From Actinomycetota bacterium (GTDB lineage Bacteria; Actinomycetota; Actinomycetes; Propionibacteriales; Nocardioidaceae): a stretch of DNA of 5,024 nucleotides. The notes beneath the pieces were generated by a model. It did no database searches, had not been told where the DNA came from, and saw only the letters and a list, made by a program, of their open reading frames with translations. Below are positions 1 to 4,568 of the stretch, in pieces. The stretch covers positions 1-5,024 of the forward strand of contig WLIH01000255.1 of NCBI GenBank assembly GCA_009702305.1, in the 5' to 3' direction. Position numbers and translations under genes: made by a program. How positions within the stretch are numbered: position 1 is the stretch's first letter; every line of letters begins with the position of its first letter.

Positions 1-224
1 CGACCAAGGAGACCTTCGAAGGCGCCGAGCTCGGCCAGATCGGGTTCTTCCTCAACGCCCTGATCTCGTTCTTGATCCTGGCTGCCGTCGTCTACTTCCT
101 GGTCGTGCTGCCCTACACGAAGGCCAAGGAGCGCTACTTCCCGAGCCCGCCCCCAGGCACCCCGGAGGACACGGAGCTGCTGCGCGAGATCCGCGACCTG
201 CTGCGCGGCCAGCAGGCCCGCTGA
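1..224 (+). CDS. mscL: Large-conductance mechanosensitive channel MscL, C-terminal part (5' end outside window)
   Basis: MscL is a homopentameric membrane channel that opens under membrane tension and releases solutes during hypo-osmotic shock. Reading from base 3, 73 residues precede the TGA at 222-224. The fragment starts near the end of the periplasmic loop, has the second transmembrane helix at about fragment residues 14-37 (IGFFLNALISFLILAAVVYF), and then a charged segment after the membrane. A proline-rich linker (about 46-53) leads to the C-terminal amphipathic helix (about 56-69), which carries LLREIRDLLRGQ. That matches the conserved LLxEIRDLL bundle helix of the family. The N-terminal half, including the first helix with the gate, lies off the left edge, so integrity there cannot be judged. 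Only 3 bases separate its stop from the stop of the converging small gene at 228, and a strong hairpin begins 18 bases after the stop. Identification is firm. Confidence 0.93.
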   Translation, partial: TKETFEGAELGQIGFFLNALISFLILAAVVYFLVVLPYTKAKERYFPSPPPGTPEDTELLREIRDLLRGQQAR

Positions 225-227
225 GCC

Positions 228-425
228 CTACTGACCGTGGTGCGGCGGCACCTGGCTGAGCAGCCAGGTGTCGCCGTCGTCGCGTCGGCGGGTCTCCGCC
301 GGGTCCCGCTCGTCGCTCGTCGTCGCCGGCAGCACGTCCCCGAAGACCTCCGCGAGACGGCGCTTGCGCTGCCACTCGGTCTCGGGCGCCGCTTCCTTGG
401 ACACCCTGTCCTCGGGCTGGCTCAC
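228..425 (-). CDS. Small conserved-looking charged protein, 65 aa, function unknown
   Basis: I cannot assign a function. The chosen GTG start at 425 gives 65 residues and has a GAGG motif (431-434) five bases upstream. An in-frame GTG at 440 would add five residues and overlap the LCP gene by 8 bases, but it has no good ribosome site. The protein is very hydrophilic, with no signal peptide or membrane segment. A basic, Trp-containing helix (about 16-28, EWQRKRRLAEVFG) is followed by an Asp/Arg-rich linker (about 37-52). The short C-terminal motif is WLLSQVPPHHGQ. From memory, small actinobacterial proteins ending in a Trp-Leu ... Pro-Pro-His-His motif are widespread, which supports a real gene. 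It starts 7 bases after the LCP stop, so it is probably translated from the LCP mRNA. Its last codons form the 242-277 hairpin. Confidence 0.62.
   Translation of the reverse strand: MSQPEDRVSKEAAPETEWQRKRRLAEVFGDVLPATTSDERDPAETRRRDDGDTWLLSQVPPHHGQ
242..277. terminator. Strong 16-bp hairpin between converging mscL and LCP units, inside the small gene's 3' end
   Basis: The left arm 242-257 (GCGGCGGCACCTGGCT) pairs with 262-277 (AGCCAGGTGTCGCCGT) around a GAGC tetraloop at 258-261. There are 16 consecutive pairs, of which two are G-T wobbles (248/271 and 242/277); the inner nine pairs (249-257 with 262-270) are perfect. It starts 18 bases after the mscL stop, a usual place for an intrinsic terminator. 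On the minus strand it ends 12 bases before the stop of the small gene. No T-run follows on either strand, as is common for actinobacterial terminators. The structure is directly visible; the terminator role is inferred. Confidence 0.65.
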
Positions 426-432
426 CGCGACC

Positions 433-1680
433 TCACGCACACAGGCCGGCGGCCTGGAGCGACTCCGAGGTGGCCTCCGGGTCGGTCCCGGCGGTGGCGC
501 GGGGGTCGTCGGGGTCGAGCGGGTCGGCCGAGGAGCCCGGCACGTTGGCGGCGCTGATCGCGTCGGCCGTCAGGCGCTTGCTGAGCGGCTGGTCGTTGCG
601 CAGCTTGTTCCATACGTCGTCGGCATCCGGGGTCCACACGAGGTGGTTGGGGTCCTGCGGGTCGACGGTGTTGGGGATCGTGATGAAGCGGATCTTGTCG
701 AGGCCGATCCCGCGGAACTCGTAACCGAGCTTGGCGATCTTGAAGAGGTTGTCGAGGTCCTTGTCGAGGGTCAGCGACGTCGTGGCGGCCTCGAGGAAGC
801 TGACGATCCGGTCCGGACGGGTCAGCGTGCCCGCCGAGACGACGGCGTGGGCCATCGAGGCGATGAACGCCTGCTGACGCTTCATCCGGCCGATGTCGGA
901 CCCGCCGGAGACGGCGTACCGCTCGCGGACGTAGTTGAGCGCCTCCTGGCCCTTGATCTTGCGGGTGCCGGCCTCGAGGTAGATGCCGTGGGCGCGGTCG
1001 TCGATCGTCTCGGGGATGCAGACCTCGACGCCGCCGATCGCGTCGACCATGCCGCGGAAGCCCTCGAAGTCGACCACGACGAAGTGGTCGAGCCGGATCC
1101 CGGTGAGGTGCTCGAACTGCTGGATCGTGCAGGCAGGGCCGGCGATCGAGAAGGCGGCGTTCCACATCTGGTACGACGCCGCCGGGATCTCCTCGCCGTC
1201 AGCGGTCTTGCAGGCCGCCCGGTCGACCATCGAGTCGCGCGGGATGCTCACGCCGTAGGCGCGGGTCCGGTCCGCGGAGAGGTGGAGCAGGATCGTGGTG
1301 TCGGAGCGCTCGCCGTCGCCGGTGAGCCCGTCGATGTTGTTGCCCTCGCCGTCGCGGGTGTCGGAGCCCATCACCAGGATGTTGAGCGGCTCCTGCGGCC
1401 CGGCGACCTTCACCTTGTCGGGCCGGTCGCCGACGATCTGGTCGTCGATGTCGAGCACGGTGAGGTTGCCGTTGAGGTGGCGGTAGATGTAGGCCACCGA
1501 GAGCCCGGAGACCATCGCGAGCACCAACGTGCTGATCAGCAGGACCTTGGCGACGGTGTGCCGCTTGCGGGTGCGCGCGCGGCGCTTGCCGGTGCGGGTC
1601 ACGGCCGGAGCCGAGGTCGCGATCTCGGCGGTGGTGCCGTGCTGGGTCCCGTCGTGGGAGCTGGACTCAGCGTCGGGCAC
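433..1680 (-). CDS. LCP (LytR-CpsA-Psr) family cell-wall glycopolymer ligase
   Basis: LCP proteins are membrane-anchored, outward-facing enzymes that transfer glycopolymers from undecaprenyl-pyrophosphate carriers to peptidoglycan (teichoic acids, or arabinogalactan in mycolata). The GTG at 1680 gives 415 aa and has GAAGG (1688-1692) seven bases upstream. The GTG at 1686 is a weaker alternative, and longer frames run into the divergent gene. Order: Ser/Thr/His-rich cytoplasmic tail (1-30); Arg/Lys cluster (32-41); one transmembrane helix (about 44-66), consistent with N-in/C-out topology; then the LCP domain (about 99-275). Visible family motifs are GSDTRDG (106-111), RSDTTILLHL (126-134) with D127, SIPRDS (145-150) with R148, NAAF (174-177), VVVDFEGF (201-208), IGGVEV (215-220), and YVRERYAVSGGSDIGRMKRQ (250-269) with R252, R254, D262, R265 and R268. 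The C-terminal 130 residues end in an Asp/Pro/Ala-rich tail, and I see no clear LytR_C domain. The acceptor polymer cannot be told from sequence. Confidence 0.93.
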   Translation of the reverse strand: MPDAESSSHDGTQHGTTAEIATSAPAVTRTGKRRARTRKRHTVAKVLLISTLVLAMVSGLSVAYIYRHLNGNLTVLDIDDQIVGDRPDKVKVAGPQEPLNILVMGSDTRDGEGNNIDGLTGDGERSDTTILLHLSADRTRAYGVSIPRDSMVDRAACKTADGEEIPAASYQMWNAAFSIAGPACTIQQFEHLTGIRLDHFVVVDFEGFRGMVDAIGGVEVCIPETIDDRAHGIYLEAGTRKIKGQEALNYVRERYAVSGGSDIGRMKRQQAFIASMAHAVVSAGTLTRPDRIVSFLEAATTSLTLDKDLDNLFKIAKLGYEFRGIGLDKIRFITIPNTVDPQDPNHLVWTPDADDVWNKLRNDQPLSKRLTADAISAANVPGSSADPLDPDDPRATAGTDPEATSESLQAAGLCA

Positions 1681-1718
1681 GGGCACACCTTCGGGTCGGG
1701 ACGAGGACGGTCCCCCAA

Positions 1719-1747
1719 ATTGTGCGGGGCCGAGGGCCTTACACCAA
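1719..1747 (-). promoter_or_regulatory. Candidate sigma-70-type promoter of the LCP gene
   Basis: On the minus strand, TTGGTG (1742-1747) and CACAAT (1719-1724) are exactly 17 bases apart. They match the -35 and -10 consensus at 3/6 and 4/6 positions. The -10 lies about 39 bases upstream of the chosen GTG, leaving a leader of roughly 30 bases with a ribosome site. It falls in the only AT-richer patch of the divergent gap. Confidence 0.4.
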
Positions 1748-1754
1748 ACCGGTC

Positions 1755-1766
1755 GTCCGCGCGGAC
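1755..1766. promoter_or_regulatory. 12-bp perfect palindrome in the divergent LCP/phosphodiesterase gap, possible operator
   Basis: GTCCGCGCGGAC is its own reverse complement. It lies 7 bases upstream of the candidate LCP -35 and covers the spot where the -35 of the rightward gene is expected, given the -10-like TAGCGT at 1782. The position suits a regulator acting on both promoters. However, short GC-only palindromes occur by chance in such DNA, and no regulator is identifiable here. Confidence 0.25.
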
Positions 1767-1781
1767 AGGCCACGCCGGCGC

Positions 1782-1796
1782 TAGCGTGAGTCGTCA
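1782..1796 (+). promoter_or_regulatory. -10-like element close to the phosphodiesterase ATG, possible leaderless start
   Basis: TAGCGT (1782-1787) fits the TANNNT -10 pattern and ends 8 bases before the ATG at 1796. Transcription could therefore begin at or beside the A of the start codon. There is no convincing Shine-Dalgarno motif, only a weak GTGAG at 1786-1790. Leaderless mRNAs are common in actinobacteria. No good -35 is visible. The role is inferred. Confidence 0.35.
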
Positions 1797-2653
1797 TGCG
1801 GATCCTGCACCTGTCGGACACCCACCTCACCGCCAGCGGTCACGACGAGGACGGGGTGGATGCGCGCGGGTCGTTGCGGGTCCTCCTGCACGACCTGCGG
1901 TGGGTGCCCGGCATCGACCTGGTCGTGGTCACCGGTGACCTCGCCGACGACGGCTCGGCGCAGGGGTACGCCGAGCTGCTGGCCCAGGTGGGCGCGTTCG
2001 CAGCCGAGCGGGGCGCGCCCCTGATCTGCTCGACCGGCAACCACGACGACCGCTCGGCCTTCACCGCGGCTCTCGGCTCCGGCCACCTTCACGGCGGCGC
2101 CGACCTCGGTCGGCTGGCCCCGCTCGGCACGACCCGCGCCGCGTCCAGCGAGGTCGCCGGCGTGCGCATCGTGACGCTCGACAGCCTCGTGCCCGGTCAC
2201 GCACACGGTCACCTAGACGCCGAGCAGCTGGGCTGGCTGGCCGAGCAGCTCGCCGTGCCCCACCCGGGCGGCACGGTGCTCGCCCTGCACCATCCGCCGA
2301 TCAGCATCCGTCCGCACGCCTTCGAGGACGTCGTGCTCGACAACCCCACCGACCTGGCCGCGGTGATCGCGGGCAGCGACGTGCACATCGTGCTGTGCGG
2401 ACACCTGCACGCCCAGGTCTCCGGCTACCTCGCCGGCGTGCCGGTCTGGGTGACGCCGGGCGTCGTCACGCGCCTGGACCTGACCACGCGTCCGCATCTC
2501 GTGCGGGGTGTGACGGGCGCCGGGGCCAGCGTCGTCGACCTCACCCCCGACGGCCCGACCTGCCACACCGTCCACGCACGCGACCCCGACGCCGGGCGGG
2601 AGGTCTACGTCTACGACCCGGCGACGAACGACGACGCGCTCGAGGAGGCCTGA
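1796..2653 (+). CDS. Calcineurin-like metallophosphoesterase, class III cyclic-nucleotide phosphodiesterase (CpdA/Rv0805-like)
   Basis: This is predicted to be a cytoplasmic dinuclear metal hydrolase that opens 3',5'-cAMP to AMP; relatives such as mycobacterial Rv0805 have broad, sometimes weak cAMP activity, so the true substrate is open. The 285 residues contain the whole class III metal-ligand set in order: DTH (D8, H10), GD in VVVTGDLADDG (D48), GNHDD (N82, with H83), HHPP (H165, H166) and GHLHAQ (H203, H205). These correspond to the seven ligands known in Rv0805. The fold starts directly at the ATG (MRILHLSDTHL), so this start is nearly certain. No signal peptide or membrane segment is seen. 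A short tail beyond about residue 245 ends in an acidic stretch (DDALEEA). The gene is divergent from the LCP gene, and its last 43 bases overlap the end of the opposing HIT gene. Confidence 0.92.
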   Translation: MRILHLSDTHLTASGHDEDGVDARGSLRVLLHDLRWVPGIDLVVVTGDLADDGSAQGYAELLAQVGAFAAERGAPLICSTGNHDDRSAFTAALGSGHLHGGADLGRLAPLGTTRAASSEVAGVRIVTLDSLVPGHAHGHLDAEQLGWLAEQLAVPHPGGTVLALHHPPISIRPHAFEDVVLDNPTDLAAVIAGSDVHIVLCGHLHAQVSGYLAGVPVWVTPGVVTRLDLTTRPHLVRGVTGAGASVVDLTPDGPTCHTVHARDPDAGREVYVYDPATNDDALEEA

Positions 2654-3132
2654 CGCTGCAGCTCGGCCACCAGCTCGGACCGCAGCTCGTCGTGCTGCGG
2701 ACCGAGCGCGTGGCGCTCCGCATCCACGATGCAGGTCCAGTGGTGCAGCGCCGCCGGCCACCCGATGACCTCGGCCGGCTCCCAGTGGTAGCGCGGCGTG
2801 ACGTGGGCGTGCAGGAAGCTGTCGGTGTTGCCCTGGATCTCCAGGTTGATCCGCCGGAATCCCGGCCCGCGTCGTTCGCACACGGCCGCGACCGCCCGCC
2901 CCAGGATCGCCATGTCCTCGAGGAACTCCAGCTGACGCTGCGGCGCGAGGTCGGTGAGCTGGTCGACCCCGGGGGTGTCCGAGATGAGCACGCAGTAGCC
3001 CGGGAGGTGCTGCAGGTCGCCGATCACCGCGAAGCCGGCTCGCATCCGACCCAGCACGGTCGGGTTGGTGCCGGCCAGCGCGCTGCCGACCCGGTCCTGG
3101 CGGAAGTCCTCGTCCATCCACCGATTGAACAC
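2611..3132 (-). CDS. HIT-family hydrolase, diadenosine-tetraphosphate-hydrolase-like
   Basis: HIT proteins hydrolyse or transfer nucleotides, for example from Ap4A-type dinucleotides or AMP conjugates, through a His-x-His-x-His motif. The frame encodes 173 aa. The core motif is NTDSFLHAHVTPRY (102-115): the second and third His are H108 and H110, H110 being the expected nucleophile, while the first position is Phe (F106). Upstream are AGFAVIGDLQHLPGYCVLIS (32-51), the usual HIT beta-sheet with LPGY, and RINLEIQGN (94-102). From memory, Streptomyces proteins annotated as Ap4A hydrolases share the opening WMDEDFRQDRVGSAL (5-19) and the FLHAH form. After the motif comes a helix-rich C-terminal extension (about 126-173) ending in a Ser-rich tail. 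GTG 3132 was chosen because GAGGG precedes it by six bases; ATG 3117 (M6) is the alternative. It converges on the phosphodiesterase gene and diverges from the tRNA. Confidence 0.88.
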   Translation of the reverse strand: MFNRWMDEDFRQDRVGSALAGTNPTVLGRMRAGFAVIGDLQHLPGYCVLISDTPGVDQLTDLAPQRQLEFLEDMAILGRAVAAVCERRGPGFRRINLEIQGNTDSFLHAHVTPRYHWEPAEVIGWPAALHHWTCIVDAERHALGPQHDELRSELVAELQRQASSSASSFVAGS

Positions 3133-3180
3133 GCCGCCCCCTCAGGCACGCGCACGACGACATGGCAGACTTGCGCGCCG

Positions 3181-3253
3181 GCCCCAGTAGCTCAGTGGAT
3201 AGAGCAGCCGCCTCCTAAGCGAAAGGTCGCAAGTTCGACTCTTGCCTGGGGCA
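3181..3253 (+). tRNA. tRNA-Arg, anticodon CCT
   Basis: A full cloverleaf can be drawn. The acceptor stem GCCCCAG (3181-3187) pairs perfectly with CTGGGGC (3246-3252), with discriminator A at 3253. The D arm is GCTC/GAGC (3190-3193, 3202-3205). The anticodon loop CTCCTAA (3212-3218) carries CCT at 3214-3216, reading AGG (Arg). The variable loop is AGGTC (3224-3228), and the T arm GCAAG/CTTGC (3229-3233, 3241-3245) closes the TTCGACT loop. CCA is not encoded. The anticodon stem pairs only 3 of 5 positions: 3211/3219, 3210/3220 and 3209/3221 pair, while 3208/3222 is C-A and 3207/3223 is G-A. A weak promoter candidate lies upstream: CAGGCA (3143-3148), 17 bases, CAGACT (3166-3171). Confidence 0.93.
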
Positions 3254-3263
3254 CGTCGCACGA

Positions 3264-3290
3264 CCCTGACGAGCGAGACGCCGATCAGGG
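3264..3290. terminator. Two-part hairpin between tRNA-Arg and mraY, possible bidirectional terminator
   Basis: CCCTGA (3264-3269) pairs with TCAGGG (3285-3290). Inside it, GCG (3273-3275) pairs with CGC (3279-3281) around an AGA loop, leaving a symmetric CGA/CGA internal loop. It lies 11 bases after the tRNA end and 9 bases after the mraY stop on the other strand, where both units should terminate. No T-run follows. The function is inferred from position. Confidence 0.42.
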
Positions 3291-3299
3291 CCGTCGCCC

Positions 3300-4385
3300 T
3301 CAGGCGAGCCAGGAGGCGTAGAAGAGCCCCAGTCCGCCCGCCACGAACAGCCCGGCGACGATCCAGAAGCGGATCACGACCGTGACCTCGTCCCATCCCA
3401 CGTGCTCGAAGTGGTGGTGCGCGGGTGCGATGCGGAAGATGCGGCGGCCGGTGCCGGTGAGCCGCCTGGTGAGCTTGAAGTAGTAGCGCTGCAGCAGCAC
3501 CGACATGGTCTCCAGGACGAACAGCCCGGCGATGACGGCCATCAGCAGCTCGGTGCGCGACAGGATCGCCAGTCCGGCCAGCGCTCCCCCGAGGGCGAGC
3601 GAGCCCACGTCGCCCATGATGATCTGCGCAGGCTTGGCGTTCCACCACAGGAAGCCGAGGCACGCCGCCGCGACCGCGGCGGAGAAGACGGCCAGGTCGA
3701 GCGGGTCGCGCACGGTGTAGCACTGCGACTCCACCACCGTCGGCCGCGACGATCCGCAGCGCTGGTTGTTCTGCCAGACGTTCACGATGACGTAGGCGCC
3801 GAAGATCAGGGTCGCGGCGCCGGCGAGGAGTCCGTCGGCCCCGTCGGTCAGGTTGGAGCCATTCGACGTGGCCGTCACGATGAACCAGATTAGGAGCAGC
3901 ACGACGATCAGGGGCAGCTTGAAGCCCCAGTCACGGGTCGTGGAGAGGTAGAGCGACGCCGGCCGGACCCCGCGCTCGTCGGCGAAGAAGCTGGTGGCGA
4001 GGACACCGAAGACAAGGGCCGTCAGGGTCTGCCCCACGATCTTCGCCCGGCTGCTCAGACCGGCGTTGTTCTGCGTGTAGACCTTGATGTAGTCGTCGAC
4101 GAAGCCGACCGCCCCGCACCCGAGTAGCAGGAGGAGCACCAGCCAGCCGCTGGCGCTCGGTGTCCCACCCGTGAGCAGCGTGGCCGCTAGATAGGCCAGA
4201 GCGGCGCTCACGATGACGACGAGACCACCCATCGTCGGCGTCCCGCGCTTCACGTGGTGGGTCGTCGGACCGTCGTCACGGATGGGCTGACCGAAGCCGT
4301 GCCGGGTGAACCAGCCGATCGCGTACCAGGTCCCCACGAGCGAGCCGACGACGGCGAGGCCGCCGCTCAGGAGTATCGCCCGCAT
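3300..4385 (-). CDS. mraY: Phospho-N-acetylmuramoyl-pentapeptide transferase (MraY), outside the dcw gene order
   Basis: MraY moves phospho-MurNAc-pentapeptide from UDP to undecaprenyl phosphate, making lipid I at the inner membrane face, the first membrane step of peptidoglycan synthesis. The ATG at 4385 gives 361 aa, the usual family length; a GAGAGG-type site lies about ten bases upstream. The frame is open to 4505, but those 40 residues are hydrophilic and unlike MraY. The protein is hydrophobic throughout, with about ten membrane helices. Motifs in order: HHVKRGTPTMGG (43-54), GFVDDYIKV with D97 and D98 (94-102), SNLTDGADGLL (177-187) with N178, D181 and D184, NAKPAQIIMGDVGSLALGG (249-267) with D259, and APAHHHFEHVGWDE (320-333) with H323-H325. 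HHHFE separates MraY from WecA-type transferases. All catalytic residues are present. NLTDGADG replaces the common NLTDGLDG. C210 and C222 lie in a predicted outer loop. The neighbours are a tRNA and a nuclease, not mur/fts genes, so this may be a second copy. Confidence 0.92.
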   Translation of the reverse strand: MRAILLSGGLAVVGSLVGTWYAIGWFTRHGFGQPIRDDGPTTHHVKRGTPTMGGLVVIVSAALAYLAATLLTGGTPSASGWLVLLLLLGCGAVGFVDDYIKVYTQNNAGLSSRAKIVGQTLTALVFGVLATSFFADERGVRPASLYLSTTRDWGFKLPLIVVLLLIWFIVTATSNGSNLTDGADGLLAGAATLIFGAYVIVNVWQNNQRCGSSRPTVVESQCYTVRDPLDLAVFSAAVAAACLGFLWWNAKPAQIIMGDVGSLALGGALAGLAILSRTELLMAVIAGLFVLETMSVLLQRYYFKLTRRLTGTGRRIFRIAPAHHHFEHVGWDEVTVVIRFWIVAGLFVAGGLGLFYASWLA

Positions 4386-4452
4386 GACAGTCCAGCCCTC
4401 TCGGCAGCTCGGTGGGTCGAGTCCCCGCGTCTCGAGGCGTCGTCCCGCGGTC

Positions 4453-4461
4453 ATTGTGCGG
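4453..4461 (-). promoter_or_regulatory. -10-like CCGCACAAT element upstream of mraY
   Basis: The minus-strand CCGCACAAT is identical to the sequence at 1719-1727, whose CACAAT is the candidate -10 of the LCP gene. Here it lies 68 bases upstream of the mraY ATG. No good -35 is seen 16-18 bases further up (GCGCTC at 17). It is offered as a weak promoter candidate. Confidence 0.25.
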
Positions 4462-4528
4462 CAGGACGGAGCAGGGAGCGCTTGCGGCTCACCGACGCGG
4501 CGCACCCTTCGCCACGTCGGACCACGAG

Positions 4529-4541
4529 CCCTCCCGGAGGG
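4529..4541. repeat. 13-bp inverted repeat in the divergent mraY/exonuclease gap, possible operator
   Basis: CCCTCC and GGAGGG flank a single central C. This covers the expected -35 position (about 4533-4538) of the rightward exonuclease gene if CACGAT at 4556 is its -10. The GGAGG inside it is too far (27 bases) from the ATG at 4568 to be its ribosome site. An operator role is speculative. Apart from this and the -10-like elements, I see nothing in 4386-4567. Confidence 0.22.
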
Positions 4542-4555
4542 ACGGGCGGTGGTGG

Positions 4556-4568
4556 CACGATGAGTCGA
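4556..4568 (+). promoter_or_regulatory. -10-like CACGAT just before the exonuclease ATG, possible leaderless start
   Basis: CACGAT (4556-4561) is preceded by TGG, an extended -10 form, and ends 6 bases before the ATG at 4568. There is no Shine-Dalgarno motif at a useful distance. The downstream GAGTCG before the ATG matches the GAGTCG before the phosphodiesterase ATG (1788-1793), again following a -10-like hexamer. Leaderless initiation is inferred. Confidence 0.3.

Noticed and set aside
1681..1830. 50-residue N-terminal extension of the LCP frame
   Set aside because: It would overlap the start of the divergent phosphodiesterase and cross the candidate promoter. The extra residues are unlike LCP N-termini, and GTG 1680 has a well-spaced GAAGG.
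268..1938. Long open frame (556 codons) on the + strand across the LCP gene
   Set aside because: It is the antisense shadow of the LCP gene in GC-rich DNA. Its translation is a Val/Gly/Arg/Asp-rich low-complexity string with no domain, whereas the minus strand encodes a clear LCP domain.
3181..3253. tRNA gene as an integration (att) site for a mobile element
   Set aside because: No integrase gene, and no second copy of the tRNA 3' end, is present in the window. The flanking genes look chromosomal and match the composition of the rest.
2395..3321. Plus-strand frame of 308 codons across the phosphodiesterase end, HIT gene and tRNA
   Set aside because: It runs through the tRNA and antisense to the HIT coding region, with no recognisable domain. 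It is a GC-rich shadow.
3142..3723. Minus-strand frame containing SRTCDLSLRRRLLYPLSYWG
   Set aside because: This peptide is the antisense translation of the tRNA-Arg, a well-known source of false genes. The rest is a shadow of mraY in another frame.
4386..4505. 40-residue N-terminal extension of MraY
   Set aside because: MraY starts directly with its first membrane helix and has about 360 residues. The extension is Arg/Pro-rich and ATG 4385 gives 361 residues.
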